A stretch of DNA of 64,000 nucleotides from Pagrus major (Eukaryota; Chordata; Actinopteri; Spariformes; Sparidae). Of the stretch, positions 43,862 to 54,381 are shown one piece after another. A model generated the notes under the pieces. That model was not told the origin of the DNA. It did no database searches and saw only the letters and a list, made by a program, of their open reading frames with translations. The stretch covers positions 13,908,735 through 13,972,734 of the forward strand of contig NC_133233.1 in the NCBI RefSeq assembly GCF_040436345.1. The letters run 5' to 3'. Both the position numbers and the translations under genes were made by a program. Position 1 is the first letter of the stretch; each line of letters starts with the position of its first letter.

Positions 43862-44086
43862 CATCAGCAGACTATGTAAAGAGGTTTAGATGATGATGTG
43901 ACTTTCCAGCCTTTGAAACTACTGAACCTTAAAATGAAGCTTCATAACTGCAATGCTGTCTGTCTGTCTGTCTGTTTTTTTTTTCTCTCTCTTCAGATTC
44001 ACTTATAAACCAGTTTTACTGGATAATCATGAGTCATGAGTGCCCTTTTTAAAAAGGAGATATGAGATTTGAAAGTTGTTGCTCAT

Positions 44087-44140
44087 TGTATCTGCTGGAA
44101 ACCTAGCTGGGGTTACTCAGCTAGGTTTCCAGCAGATACA
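44087..44140. repeat. Perfect 23-bp inverted repeat with 8-nt loop
   Basis: The arms 44087-44109 and 44118-44140 are perfect reverse complements (outer TGTATCTGCTGG, inner AACCTAGCTG) around the loop GGGTTACT. It could be a compact microRNA-like hairpin, a cruciform-forming site or a small inverted duplication. I match it to no known RNA. Confidence 0.9.
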
Positions 44141-45936
44141 GCAGATCTGTATTGAATTCTGAACTACTTAAGAAAACTATACAGAATGAGGTTGAAATCT
44201 TGTTTGTTTTAGCCTTAAATTTACCACTTAATTCACTAAGAGGGAAGCCAATAGATAGGGTACAACAACTGACCTGGATTACTCTTGGAGGAATGCCAGA
44301 ATTGAGCTGCACTGGGGCACTGGAGGTGTTAGAAAGAGCAGTGAAAAGCAGTGTAAGTGAACCTGACCCAAATCATCAGTGTCAAAACAACAGTGTCAAA
44401 AACGGCACAAAGTAAATATGGGCCATCACCTCTGTCAGCAGTATGGAGAAGGTTTAGACACACTGACCAGAGCAGTATTATTACTGTTTATTCTAGTTAA
44501 TCGTGCATCAAAGATGACTGAGCCCTCACTGGCATCCCACCCATTTTTACTGCTAACCATGGTCGATGTAGCTGGCCAATCAGCAGCCAGGGACTGAATC
44601 CAAGGTGCTGTCAGGTGGGAAAACATACCTAGTCAGGTGCCTCATTCAAAAGTGTTATAAAATTACTAATTAATGCACAAGTTTGTTCATGTAAAATATA
44701 CTAGAGGCACCATATTAATTGGTAGAATAATAAAATCAATGTATTATTGTTTGTTTTAATTCTCATTGATGGAAGTGTAGCATTTATTGAACATTTTCAG
44801 CATGTTTTAATTACAGTGGTGTGTTATTGCGTAATTACACATTGCTGTTTTTAAAAACACAGCCTCTCATAATTCATTGATTAATTTCACCCTCCTGAAT
44901 TCCTGAGTGGGTATGCAGTATGAGTTGTCTTCACGTTGAGTTGAGCACATGGAGGCAAAAAACACCTCAGTGGTCTCTCTGGGATTGCGCTCCAGACCTT
45001 TTTTGAATTTTTTTTTTTATCTTGTGTCTTTGTGTTCGTTTCAAATCCAACTTGGTTGTTCACCAGTTAACATCCTACTGGTAATTAACTCGTGCACCAT
45101 TATCAATGAAATCTAATACTTTCGTAATTATTATTTTGACCTTTGAGCTAATCTAGCATGATTGATGTAGGTTCTGACTTGGAAAGCAAGAGTGATCCAT
45201 AGTAACATGCCAAGTATATTAAAAGGTCAAGGGAAAATAACCTTTATAGGGGTTTCCACAAGCCATACAATCATTAGCCTTTCTTAGCGTTAGCCTAGTC
45301 ATAAAAAAAACATGTGATGATCAGAACTGCAAAGAGGTGTAACTGTGTCATTCTGTCAACGTTAAATGACACTGTACCGCTGTACTATTCAGTTTGCCCA
45401 CTGCTCTGCATAAATGGTTATCTTCAACTCAGGTCACAATTTTAGTCATTGAGAAAAACAAACATTTGATTTTGCTTTGCTATGAGTGTGATATTAGATA
45501 TCAAATAATTTATGTGCCACAAATATAAAAGCAAATGCAAAAGGTGAGGACACCAATGAGAGCCTAAATGAGTTTCTTATACTGTATATTGCCTGAAAAC
45601 ATGCATTATTTAGTCATAGTGAGTACATTACATAGTGCGCACAGTGATTTAATGAGACTTTGAGCTAATTACCTTCACTAATTAGTTATTGGTCATTTGA
45701 AAATAATGATCATACATTACTAAGTCATTAGCCAAGAGCCAAGAGAAGCAGCATAACACTGTAATATTTAGTTATAAAATATATAAACTTTTGTTTTTGC
45801 TTGTCGCTCTTCGAGTTTAACCTATATTCTGCAATATTAACCCTTTGATCTGCACATGCCTGATGGAGTAGCATGATGAATCCGGGGATTACACATTAAA
45901 AACTACAGCAAACATCTGTTCAACTGTCTCAGTTAT

Positions 45937-45937
<1 letters not shown>

Positions 45938-46023
<86 letters not shown>
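45938..46023. repeat. (CA)43 microsatellite
   Basis: 86 bp of uninterrupted CA dinucleotides. Confidence 0.97.
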
Positions 46024-46026
<3 letters not shown>

Positions 46027-46576
46027 CAATACTGTCCTTATAAGCCTCACCATGTCTGTATTTCATGCTTCATACTTTTGTCATTCTGTACAGTAGGTAG
46101 CACATTCAAAATGTGTGTATATGTGTGTGAGAGAGCAAGTTTGTCTGTTTGTTGGACCGTGCATGTGTGTGCATGTGCGTATGCACAAGTCCCCTTCTGT
46201 CATAATGGATGTTGGAAATCTAGCCACCAGCTCATGTGGAAGAGTACTGTGGAAAAGGGCATTGTGCCGCAGCTAAGACAAATGTTGTTATTACTCTCAG
46301 CCTTTGCATTCAATTTGTTTTTTAAGCCGCTTGAATACCCCATTTACAGCCCAAGATTAAGTGAATTAATCTTTGGGCTACTACCATTCAGGAAACACGC
46401 CTCCTTTTTCTCTTTAGACTCAAAGGAAAAACACAGAGACAGAATGGGAGCATACTGTAGCCAGCCAGTCACTTGGAAAACATATCCTTTGTATTTCTCT
46501 GTGTGTGTATCTCTATTTTGGTATAGTGAAGCTACAGTATACCTGTGCATGTCTTGACTGGGTGCAAGACTTGGTC

Positions 46577-46577
<1 letters not shown>

Positions 46578-46621
<44 letters not shown>
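46578..46621. repeat. (TG)n microsatellite
   Basis: About 44 bp of TG dinucleotides. Further GT-rich clusters lie on either side at 46110-46190 and 46800-47050. Confidence 0.95.
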
Positions 46622-46622
<1 letters not shown>

Positions 46623-47495
46623 TCACTGGGGTGCATCTATGACTGTTTATGGAAAGAAAAGGTAGAGAGAAAATAAAGAGGAGAAGAACTGTAACAGGGA
46701 AGGTAAACAGGCATTGTCTGCCTTATTTAATGCGAGCAACGTTTCTGCTGAAATCACACCAGTGCTTCCAGTTGACTTGGCTTAGTGAGAAACAAGTCTC
46801 ATAGTGTGTGTGTGTATGTGTGTCAATGTATGTTTGGATCTGATGGTCTCTGCTGTTTATGGATAGATCATTGTTCATTGTGTCCCCTGGGTGTGCTTCA
46901 GTGAACGTGTGTGTGTGCGTGTGTGTGTGTGCGTGTGTGTGCAAGGAAGTGAATGTGAGTGTGCAAAAAGATGTGTTTTGCATTGTGCGGTTGTATGCAT
47001 TGTGTGCACATGATCTCATGGAGTGTGTGTGTACAGTATGTTTGTGTGTAAATTTGGCCCAACCAGGAAGAAACAGTGGTTAAAGTGCACAATAATTGGG
47101 ATGTCAGACAGGCTAAGTCTCTAGTAGGGTTGGAACAACCTCTAGCAGGATTGCCACAAACACTAGGGTTCACACAACAGTGTGTGTGTGTGTGTCTTTA
47201 TGTATTTTTGTCACCAATCCCAATCCGTGTCCTTTATTAAGCTTTGATATCTGCCGATATGCCGAATAGTTATTCTGAATTTAACTAAATGTTGATTAAA
47301 TATGTGTCTGACACATTGAAATAACTGATTTAGCCATCTAAATTCAGTCCACCTTATTTTTCAAGAGCTTATGGTCCAACTACTGTTGGCCCTGATTCAG
47401 AACTATTAAGCTGAAAAGCTTTTATTATTGATATTATTTGAATGAAAGTTTAACTGTAAGAATAAGTAATGTTATCCACTAGAGAGAAAACCTGC

Positions 47496-47540
47496 GTCTT
47501 GTCTTGTCTTGTCTTGTCTTGTCTTGTCTTGTCTTTTCTT
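47496..47540. repeat. (GTCTT)n pentanucleotide microsatellite
   Basis: About eight tandem copies of GTCTT, the last ones degenerate (TTTTCTT). Confidence 0.95.
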
Positions 47541-48909
47541 GACCTGTGCGAGTGTAAAGTGGTGTTACCGAGTGATCAGTCTTTTATCTCAGAAATAATC
47601 TTTGGCAGAGTATAGAAACCAGCTTGCTCAGAACCCACAAACCAACAACAGCCAAGTTTAAATTTGGCCTGCCATCAAGTTACTCATGGAATCAATGTTA
47701 ATTAGCCACAGCTGATATGACCTGCCACCACCACCTTTCCACTTTAACAAATTACAAAGTTTGTTGTTTGTCTTTGCTGGCTAGAAATTAGAAACTGCTA
47801 CTTGAATGTTCCGTACACAACATTTTGCTTTAATAGATTTGTTGCCATCAGAGCTTAGTAAATCTGTGAGAGCAGTTTGCAACCAAATCATTTTTCACAT
47901 TCACTGTAATTTTCACTTGCATATACACTGAAATACTACACTGTTGGCTGTCATTAAAAAGAGCAGTGCTGCAACACTGGCAGGCTGATAAATCAATGAC
48001 AAGGCCCAGATGAGTTCCGTTGGGAAAGGATCACATTTTGACCGGCTTCATTGTAGCCAGTATGGATCCATTAAAATATGACCGCCACAACCTTAATAAA
48101 GATCCTTAGGATCCACTCTAATAATGTTGTTTGTATGCCTCTGCTTATATGCACATGCAGTACATGTGCAGAAAAGCAGTATGTACATATTTTGTAGTGC
48201 AAACCACCTGCTTTGATACATCTCTGAGTGTGTGTTTGTTTACAGCATAGGCTAGGTGTGTGTGTAGGTGTGGACACTTGTGTGGTAAAAATTGCTTTGT
48301 GTGTGTACAAGATGGAGAAAAAGAGAGAGTTGAGGCTAGATGTGGATGTGGTCCATTAGCTCTAGTTCAAGGTGCTGTTCCAGTGTAAGCTAAGATTAGT
48401 CAGACAGGGGTCACTGCATCCTCTTTATACCTTTCTTTCACCTGCCTTCTCTCTGCCTTCTTCTATATTTTTCTCCCACTGTGACTTTCTTTGAATTTTT
48501 CTCCTCCTGGTTCTCATCTGTCTTTGTCTATGTGCTTGTCAGACTGTTTTATTCACTCAGGTTGCCTCTTACTCTTACTCACTATATTTTTCTCTCTATT
48601 TAATGCCACCATGTTTCTGTCTCTTTTTGAGTTGCTTCCCCATTCATGTCTTGGTCATCTGACTTTCCCTATCCATTTTGTCTATCCTTATCTTACAGTC
48701 TGTACCCAGTATGATTCACTTCTCAATCAAGATATCTAGATTATCATATCTAAACAACACTGGCACAACAATTAAATCTACTTGACAAAGCAGCAAGCAT
48801 AGGTTTGCTGACCATGGCACTGATTCTGGGCCCACAGCCCATTTCACTTTAAGTACAAACGTGGAAGCTGCTTAATGTTAGTAATGTGTTTTGCAACATC
48901 AAGATGAAA

Positions 48910-48981
48910 TAAGGCAAGGGAAAGCCAAGTTTATTTGTACAGTACATTTCATTCACAAAGGCAAATTAGAGTGCTTTAAAA
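48910..48981 (+). repeat. Left half of a fish interspersed repeat split by the piggyBac insertion
   Basis: AAGGCAAGGGAAAGCCAAGT, then TTATTTGTACAGTACATTTC and ATTCACAAAGGCAAATTAGA, then GTGCTTTAA. From memory this matches a very common teleost repeat in which the phrase GTGCTTTA is followed by an A-rich stretch with repeated ATTAAAA. That A-rich continuation is found on the other side of the transposon, at 52504 onward. Confidence 0.6.
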
Positions 48982-49085
48982 CCCTTTATGGGGCAAGTAA
49001 CCATATTTAGTCACTTCCACACACATTCAAAATGCCCTCCCCCTGCATCCATTTGGAATTCTAGAGTCATGTGGCTTTCTCTCAG

Positions 49086-49146
49086 CCAATCAGGGGAGAT
49101 CAAACTATCTGACAGATAGTGACATCATGGAATCTGACCAATCAGG
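49086..49146 (+). promoter_or_regulatory. Twin CCAAT boxes upstream of the transposase
   Basis: CCAATCAGG occurs at 49086-49094 and again at 49138-49146, a 52-bp spacing, 106-166 bp upstream of the start codon. Such sites bind NF-Y in animal promoters. A CRE-like GTGACATCATG lies between them and TAACGTCAT lies just before the ATG (about 49234-49242). A weak AT-rich ATAAATATT sits at about 49190. Together they look like the transposon's internal promoter; this is inference from motifs. Confidence 0.5.
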
Positions 49147-49251
49147 AGTGGCCTGGAGCAATTCAAACACAGCTATCTTGCAGAAATCATAAATATTGCT
49201 TTTTTGAACCTGGCTCCTCCTACAGCTTTGGCAATAACGTCATAACTAAAC

Positions 49252-51739
49252 ATGGTAAGTTGATGTAACTCACAAATTATTTGGTTGAATAGTTGTGTTA
49301 AAGATAGAGATTGTTGTTGTTTGCATAGCATTTCTAAAAATTAGCTTAATGTTTGGCTGAAAAGTAAAGGCACCATATTTGATCATATGCCCCGTTCACC
49401 TAAGACTAGCATGAGTGGCACAAGTGTCCATTTTTAGACATATGCCTTATGGATGTATGTTTTTATTATAGTTAAAGTGGCAAAAAGCGAAATCGTTTCA
49501 CCGCTAGGTTTGCTTTTGTGCACTGCCTGTAGACCAAAACAAAGTGTGTCATGAGCCACACCTCCCTCTACCTCTGCTCCACCATTAGCTCCACCATTAG
49601 CATCAAACAGTGTCTGTTACCCGCTAATGGTGTTAGCAGACAGTTTAGTTAGTCATGTATTTAAAATATGACGGCAGTAAATAGCTTTCCTGCAAGGGCC
49701 AAGGGCTCCAAGAGGAGCTCTTGGTATTGTGTTTTTATATTTTCTATGTCAATACTCTTTTTTTCCAGTAGATCTAGATTACACTGTTACTGTTTTCCTT
49801 AAGAAATAACTCAGAGTTGGCTTAATATTGACTTAAAAGCATATTCCTTTTGTAGCTGTCTGCTCGTCTCTTTTATGGGAAGAGGGATACTGTTGTCGTT
49901 CCCATAAACCCTGCCATCAGTGATGATGAGAGCTCAGATGAAGAAGACAACGATGTGGCAGATCCTGACTTCCTTCCACCCACCCATAACCTGGACATTG
50001 ATGGCCCTTCTGCCAAAAGGAAGTGCCTGCGGCCTTCTGTGGAGGTGCTTGTAGATGAGGACCTAGATGAAAATGAGGACCTGGAGGAAAATGATGGCAA
50101 TCAAGAGCCGGCACCAACAGCCAAGAGGCCCACCAACAAAAGGAAGCCAGAACCCCGGCGAACCCTTTGGAAGAAGGTTGACCTGGACAACCCACCCCTG
50201 CCAGAATATCAGCACATTCCCCCTGTCTTCATCGAAAGTCCATTTGATTATTTCAGCAGGTACTTCAGTCGCGAAGTAATCTCGCACATAACATATCAGA
50301 CCAATTTATATGCAACCCAGATGGACATCAACACCACCTTTGCCACCACTGAAGATGAAATGATGAACTTTGTGGCTATACTCATCTACATGGGGATTGC
50401 TGAGCTGCCCTCCGTTGATGACTACTGGTCAATGGAGACCAGGGTCCCACAAGTTGCTAGCTTGATGTCATCAAAGCGGTTCAAGTTATTGAAGAGGGTT
50501 GTCCACTTCAATAACAATGCTCAGATCCCTGGTAACAATGACCGCTTCTTCAAAGTCCGGCCATTGTTCAACTATCTGGTTACTGCCTTCAGAAGAGAGC
50601 CAGAGACCCCCAAGCAGTCTGTTGATGAGGTGATGGTTGCCTACAAAGGCAAGACTGCTGGCAACCTGAGGCAGTACATAAAATCCAAGCCAGACAAATG
50701 GGGCTTTAAATTATTTGCCAGGGCTTCTCAGGATGGCTTCATTCACGACTTCATCCTATACCAAGGGCAGACTACACTTGAGGCCCACGGTGTCCCACTG
50801 ACACCTGAACAACAAGTCATGAGTGTCACCAGCCAGATAGTCTCCGTCTTGACCAGCACCATGTCCTCCTCCAGCCCAAAAACCATCTTTGCAGACAATT
50901 TCTTTAGTGGCCTAGAGATCGTGCGATACCTCAAGAGCAAGAACATCCGGTACACAGGAACAGCCAGGGACAACAGGACTGGCAATGCTCCACTCAGGCC
51001 CATCAAAGAGATGGAGAAGAAGGCCGTCCCTCGTGGTACCTGCGACTACACCACCAGTGATGATGGGATCCTGATTGTCAGATGGAAAGACAACAAGGTT
51101 GTCACTCTGATGTCCACAGACATGGGTGTAGAGCCTAGGTCCTCAGTCTACAGGTACTGCAATGACACTAAGATAAAGGAGCAAGTGAGCTGCCCATTTC
51201 TCATCAAGAGCTATAATGCAAATATGGGAGGGATTGATAAGAGTGACATGCTGGTCCACCTCTACCGCACTCCCTTGAGAGCCAAGAGATGGTACATGCG
51301 GCTCTTTGCATACGCCATTGATGTCAGCCTCACTAATGCCTGGATAATGTATAGGCGTGACAGCAAGGCTCTTGGTGTGAATGATGGCCTGTCACTGAAG
51401 AACTTCAGGATTCAGGTGTTCAAGACGGCCAGTAGCTCAAAGTCGATGACATCTCGTCCCCGCAGGAGCTCAGCACCACTGCCAGGCAGCTCCAGCACCT
51501 CTGCTGATATCCCCAAGCCTATCCGGGGACACCGCAGTCACGTGCCGGACTACTCTGTGCGGTTTGATGTGTCACTGTGCCATGCCCCTGTCTACACCAA
51601 CTGCCGCCAGACCTGCAAGCAATGCAGCAGGAAGGGGAACATCATGAGGTCAAACCTTGTCTGCAGGGTCTGCCAGGTCCACCTGTGCCTCAATGCTGAG
51701 CGCAACTGCTTTGTCAAGTACCATGAAGCAGTTGCCTAA
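49252..51739 (+). CDS. piggyBac transposase (two exons: 49252-49254 and 49856-51739)
   Basis: The enzyme cuts and pastes the element at TTAA sites in the nucleus. The long frame follows TAG directly at 49853-49855, and its first internal Met would be residue 157, so a start must be spliced on. ATG|GTAAGT at 49252 and TTTTGTAG|CTG at 49856 supply it in frame. The product is 628 residues: an MLSARLFYGKRD start, an acidic N-terminal region (SDDESSDEEDND), a basic KRPTNKRKPEPRR stretch (91-103, possible nuclear signal), and a DDE_Tnp_1_7-type RNase H-like domain. Catalytic aspartates appear as D258 (SVDEVMVAYKGK), D348 (FADNFFSG), D462 and D465 (GGIDKSD), in the spacing expected for the family. 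The C-terminal cysteine-rich domain (about 576-619) begins CHAPVYTNCRQTCKQC and ends NCF. No frameshift or internal stop is seen, so it looks functional. The sequence resembles the PGBD2/PGBD3-like branch, but I did not search. Confidence 0.88.
49255..49855 (+). other. Intron of the piggyBac transposase gene
   Basis: 601 bp with the donor GTAAGT immediately after the start codon and the acceptor TATTCCTTTTGTAG. It is a phase-0 intron that separates ATG from the rest of the coding region. Two copies of GCTCCACCATTAGC lie near 49577-49600. Transcript data are needed to confirm the junction, but the reading frame demands an upstream start. Confidence 0.75.
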
Positions 51740-52255
51740 GTGACTCAACTGGACTGAACTGGACTTGACACAAGAGAAGAAATGTTCCTAAATGAAAAGT
51801 TCATTGTGTAATGTTCCTAAATGGTCTATGACAATGGCCAGTATTAGTACCTCAGGAGAAAAAATGTTCTTACAGTTTTTATACATGCACTTTTTTAAAA
51901 ACAAAAAAAAATGTGTTTTGTTTTTTACCATGATCCTCGTGACTGCTGATATTTTATTTGTTGTGTAGAATTATTTTGTATTCATGATTTATCTAATTTT
52001 TCTCTGATCAATTATACATTTTGTTTCACATATTATTTATTTACAATTTCTATGACAATTTTATTATTTAATTTTTATTATTTATTTACTTTTCATTTGG
52101 CAATATTTTGACTGTTACTGTTGTAACAAGTGGGCTTGTTATCAGCTCAAAAAACGGTTCCTAACTGAATGTTATGTGTATGTGTATTTGTTGAATATGT
52201 GTTTTTCTTGTATGACAGTCAAGCCAGCATCAGTACCTCAAGACAGATGTCTCTA

Positions 52256-52261
52256 AATAAA
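52256..52261 (+). terminator. AATAAA polyadenylation signal of the transposase gene
   Basis: A canonical AATAAA lies 517 bp after the stop codon and within the element. It is followed about 15 bp later by the GT/T-rich stretch GTTTGTGTGTGTTTTTC, the usual downstream element. Confidence 0.65.
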
Positions 52262-52503
52262 TGTTCCTTGAAGTTTGTGTGTGTTTTTCTCATATTTTTT
52301 TTAAAATTCACTCTCTGTAATTTTTTTTACCATCGACAGGCAAGTGCTCATATATGGTAACTTCATTGACCTTGATTTGCAATGCAAAGGTGAAAAATAT
52401 TGATAACATTATTTTTTTTAAAAATGTCCTGTAACATCCCCATTAGCTTTCTAAGGTTAAAATTTAGAATTTCCAAAGATTTCAATGAGTGCCCTATAAA
52501 GGG

Positions 52504-52620
52504 TTAAATAATATATTAGCAACATTAAAAAGAAAGAACGACATAAAAACCATTAAATGCAAAGAAGAAAATAACACACAATAACAGATACACCAGAAAA
52601 TAGGAACAAATTAAGTCACA
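52504..52620 (+). repeat. Right half of the split fish interspersed repeat
   Basis: TTAAATAATATATTAGCAAC, then ATTAAAAAGAAAGAACGACA and TAAAAACCATTAAATGC. This A-rich continuation would join GTGCTTTAA on the left side once the transposon and one TTAA are removed, which fits insertion into a pre-existing repeat. Confidence 0.55.
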
Positions 52621-52689
52621 GTATTTCTCCTCTATTTAAAGGCTGCATTATTCAGATACATGATGATAGAACACATCCTCATACCTACT

Positions 52690-52975
52690 GAATAGGTCGA
52701 CTGTCAGCGTCTCCCCAAACGTCAATATTACCGTTCCCAAAACAACATGACCTTCATTGTCTGTCACAGTTTGGTTAGGTTTCAGCAAGAAAGGTACTTG
52801 GTTAGGGTAAGGAAAACATCATCATTTGGGTTAAAATGACTTGTTAACTTCTGTTACAAATGTACTAAAGTTACCTAAGACATTTACGTAATGTTATGTA
52901 CGCCACTTAACTTCACTACGTTATGTTAAAAAAACTTCTGACTTCTGGTTTCACACTGACGGAAACTGAATTAAA
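52690..52975. repeat. Fish interspersed repeat with GGTTAGG motifs
   Basis: The phrases TTTGGTTAGGTTTCAGCAAG, TACTTGGTTAGGGTAAGG, TTTGGGTTAAAATGACTTG and GTTATGTACGCCACTTAAC recall a common teleost repeat. Fragments with related words lie at 4578-4612 and about 24174-24210. Non-coding; boundaries approximate. Confidence 0.45.
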
Positions 52976-53819
52976 ATTTTCTACTTTCGAACAACTATGA
53001 TGGAGCTCAGGATTTATCAAGATGATGGCTGCTTCATTCCAATATATTTCACTTTATGTTTGTGTGACCTTTTGGATGTGTAGAAGAACACAGAACATTA
53101 ATAAACCATAGATCCTGACTTATCTTGTTGAAGTGTCGTGAGATTTAAAGTTAAGCTGCTGTGCCCTGTGCACATAGGTCTCCCTGAATGGAGACTTATT
53201 GTTTCTGCTGCTGGGGGATTGCTGCAGGTAATGTAATTAATATTTTCCTCATTAAAGATTTATTTTACCCACCCACGCCCCATCCACTATTAATCAGAAT
53301 AATAATTTTTATGACCTGGTTTTTGCACGATCCGCATCAATATTAGACACTAGCCTTAACCGTCCTTAGTTAAATATCGGTGCATTGCTCATATGCAGGC
53401 AAATTAAGTTGTTGATAGGACAAAGGAACTATGGAACTAGGAACTATGGCCAGAGAAGAAAAAAGGAAAGGATTTGGGTTCCTTTAAAATATTTTGTATT
53501 TTGAAACTGGGATAGTAAACGTGTTTGTCCCTTCTTATACAAAACCTGAACAAATAATGATATGATCAAAGGGAGACTTTAGTTTCCTGTTTTCCAACTC
53601 AACAGCACAATGCCTTGACACCCTTCCATTTAAGAAACCAAAAAGTCCCAAACAAAAGGAAATAACAAGACGAAGAACTTCATGTGAATTTAGCCTCAGT
53701 AGTATTCACATACAATAATATATATTTCTTTTCTGCCACCATCCCTCCACCTTCACACAGTACAGTCAGTTAATATGCTCTTCAGCAATAATTCCAGTTA
53801 ATCCTGCCCTTTGTGGAAA

Positions 53820-54130
53820 GAGGTCAAATTACTAATTAATATATGCTGTGTGAGTTTATTAACAATGAGCTCAATTTAGAGCTGCGGGAAGTACCACAAA
53901 GACAATATTAAAGACAGCAGCACAGTTGTAGATGGAGTTAGGTCAATCCTTTAGCAGCTCAGTTGATTAATTTGGAATTTCATTAAATCCCCATTAAACT
54001 GTTGGTTAATGAGTGCCCGCCAATGAAAATCACGGAATGCCTCACATTTCCAAATCATGATCCCAAATGAAAATATTTGAGATTAGTTTTAATATCATTA
54101 CTTAATAAATGCCCGTTCCGTCTGCTGGCA
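53820..54130. promoter_or_regulatory. Candidate conserved non-coding element
   Basis: Repeat-free DNA dense in homeodomain-type cores (ACTAATTAATAT, GTTGATTAATTTGG, TTGGTTAATGAG), mixed with GC-richer words such as GAGTGCCCGCCAATG. The composition resembles vertebrate enhancers, but conservation has not been tested. Confidence 0.22.
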
Positions 54131-54267
54131 TCTCTATCAGTTATCTAGAGATGAAATGATGGTGGCCAACATGAGGGGGATTACTGCATGGCTGATCACA
54201 GATCAGTTTCAGCTCTTTAATCTGTGTCTGGGACGAACAGAGATGCTGACTGACTACAGGGCAGAGC

Positions 54268-54268
<1 letters not shown>

Positions 54269-54308
<40 letters not shown>

Positions 54309-54322
54309 ATACTCACACTCAT

Positions 54323-54379
<57 letters not shown>
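54269..54379. repeat. Compound CA microsatellite
   Basis: Two CA runs (about 54269-54306 and 54327-54379) are separated by TCATACTCACACTCATACACG. The flanking GGCAGGCAGGCAGACAGG adds a short GGCA repeat. Confidence 0.95.

Positions 54380-54381
<2 letters not shown>

Larger units (their letters stand above)
36466..48909 (+). other. Probable first intron (left part) of the host gene
   Basis: It starts at the GTAAGT donor and shows no further coding exon that I can support. It includes a CpG-rich patch (37610-37830), a GT tract (38506), an inverted-repeat element (38910-39675), a pyrimidine-rich stretch (about 41330-41860), CA and CAT tracts, a 23-bp perfect hairpin (44087-44140), and long CA/GT tracts around 45.9-47.05 kb. 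That this is intron rather than intergenic DNA depends on the first-exon call. Confidence 0.4.
48982..52503 (+). mobile_element. piggyBac-family DNA transposon, apparently full length
   Basis: A 3522-bp element with ends CCCTTTATGGGGCA (48982-48995) and, inverted, CCCTTTATAGGGCA (52490-52503). This is a 14-bp terminal inverted repeat with one mismatch, of the CCC-type usual for piggyBac. A subterminal inverted pair is also present: TTTGGAATTCTA at 49052-49063 and its inverse, TAGAATTTCCAAA, at 52465-52477. TTAA abuts the right end exactly (52504-52507). On the left, TTAA (48976-48979) is separated from CCC by two extra A residues. The element carries one intact transposase gene with its own promoter-like region, intron and poly(A) signal. 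Intactness suggests a fairly recent insertion and possible activity; the imperfect left junction argues for some decay. Confidence 0.88.

Noticed and set aside
44152..44415. 87-codon frame next to the 23-bp hairpin
   Set aside because: The start falls just outside the hairpin and the peptide resembles nothing known. I see no evidence of expression.
46078..46557. 159-codon open frame
   Set aside because: Its N-terminal part is a GT-rich Cys/Val stretch. The rest matches nothing and lacks coding features.
47496..47540. CRISPR-like direct repeats
   Set aside because: A plain pentanucleotide microsatellite without spacers. The window is vertebrate.
49873..51006. Minus-strand open frames opposite the transposase
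   Set aside because: Shadows of the strongly coding plus strand.
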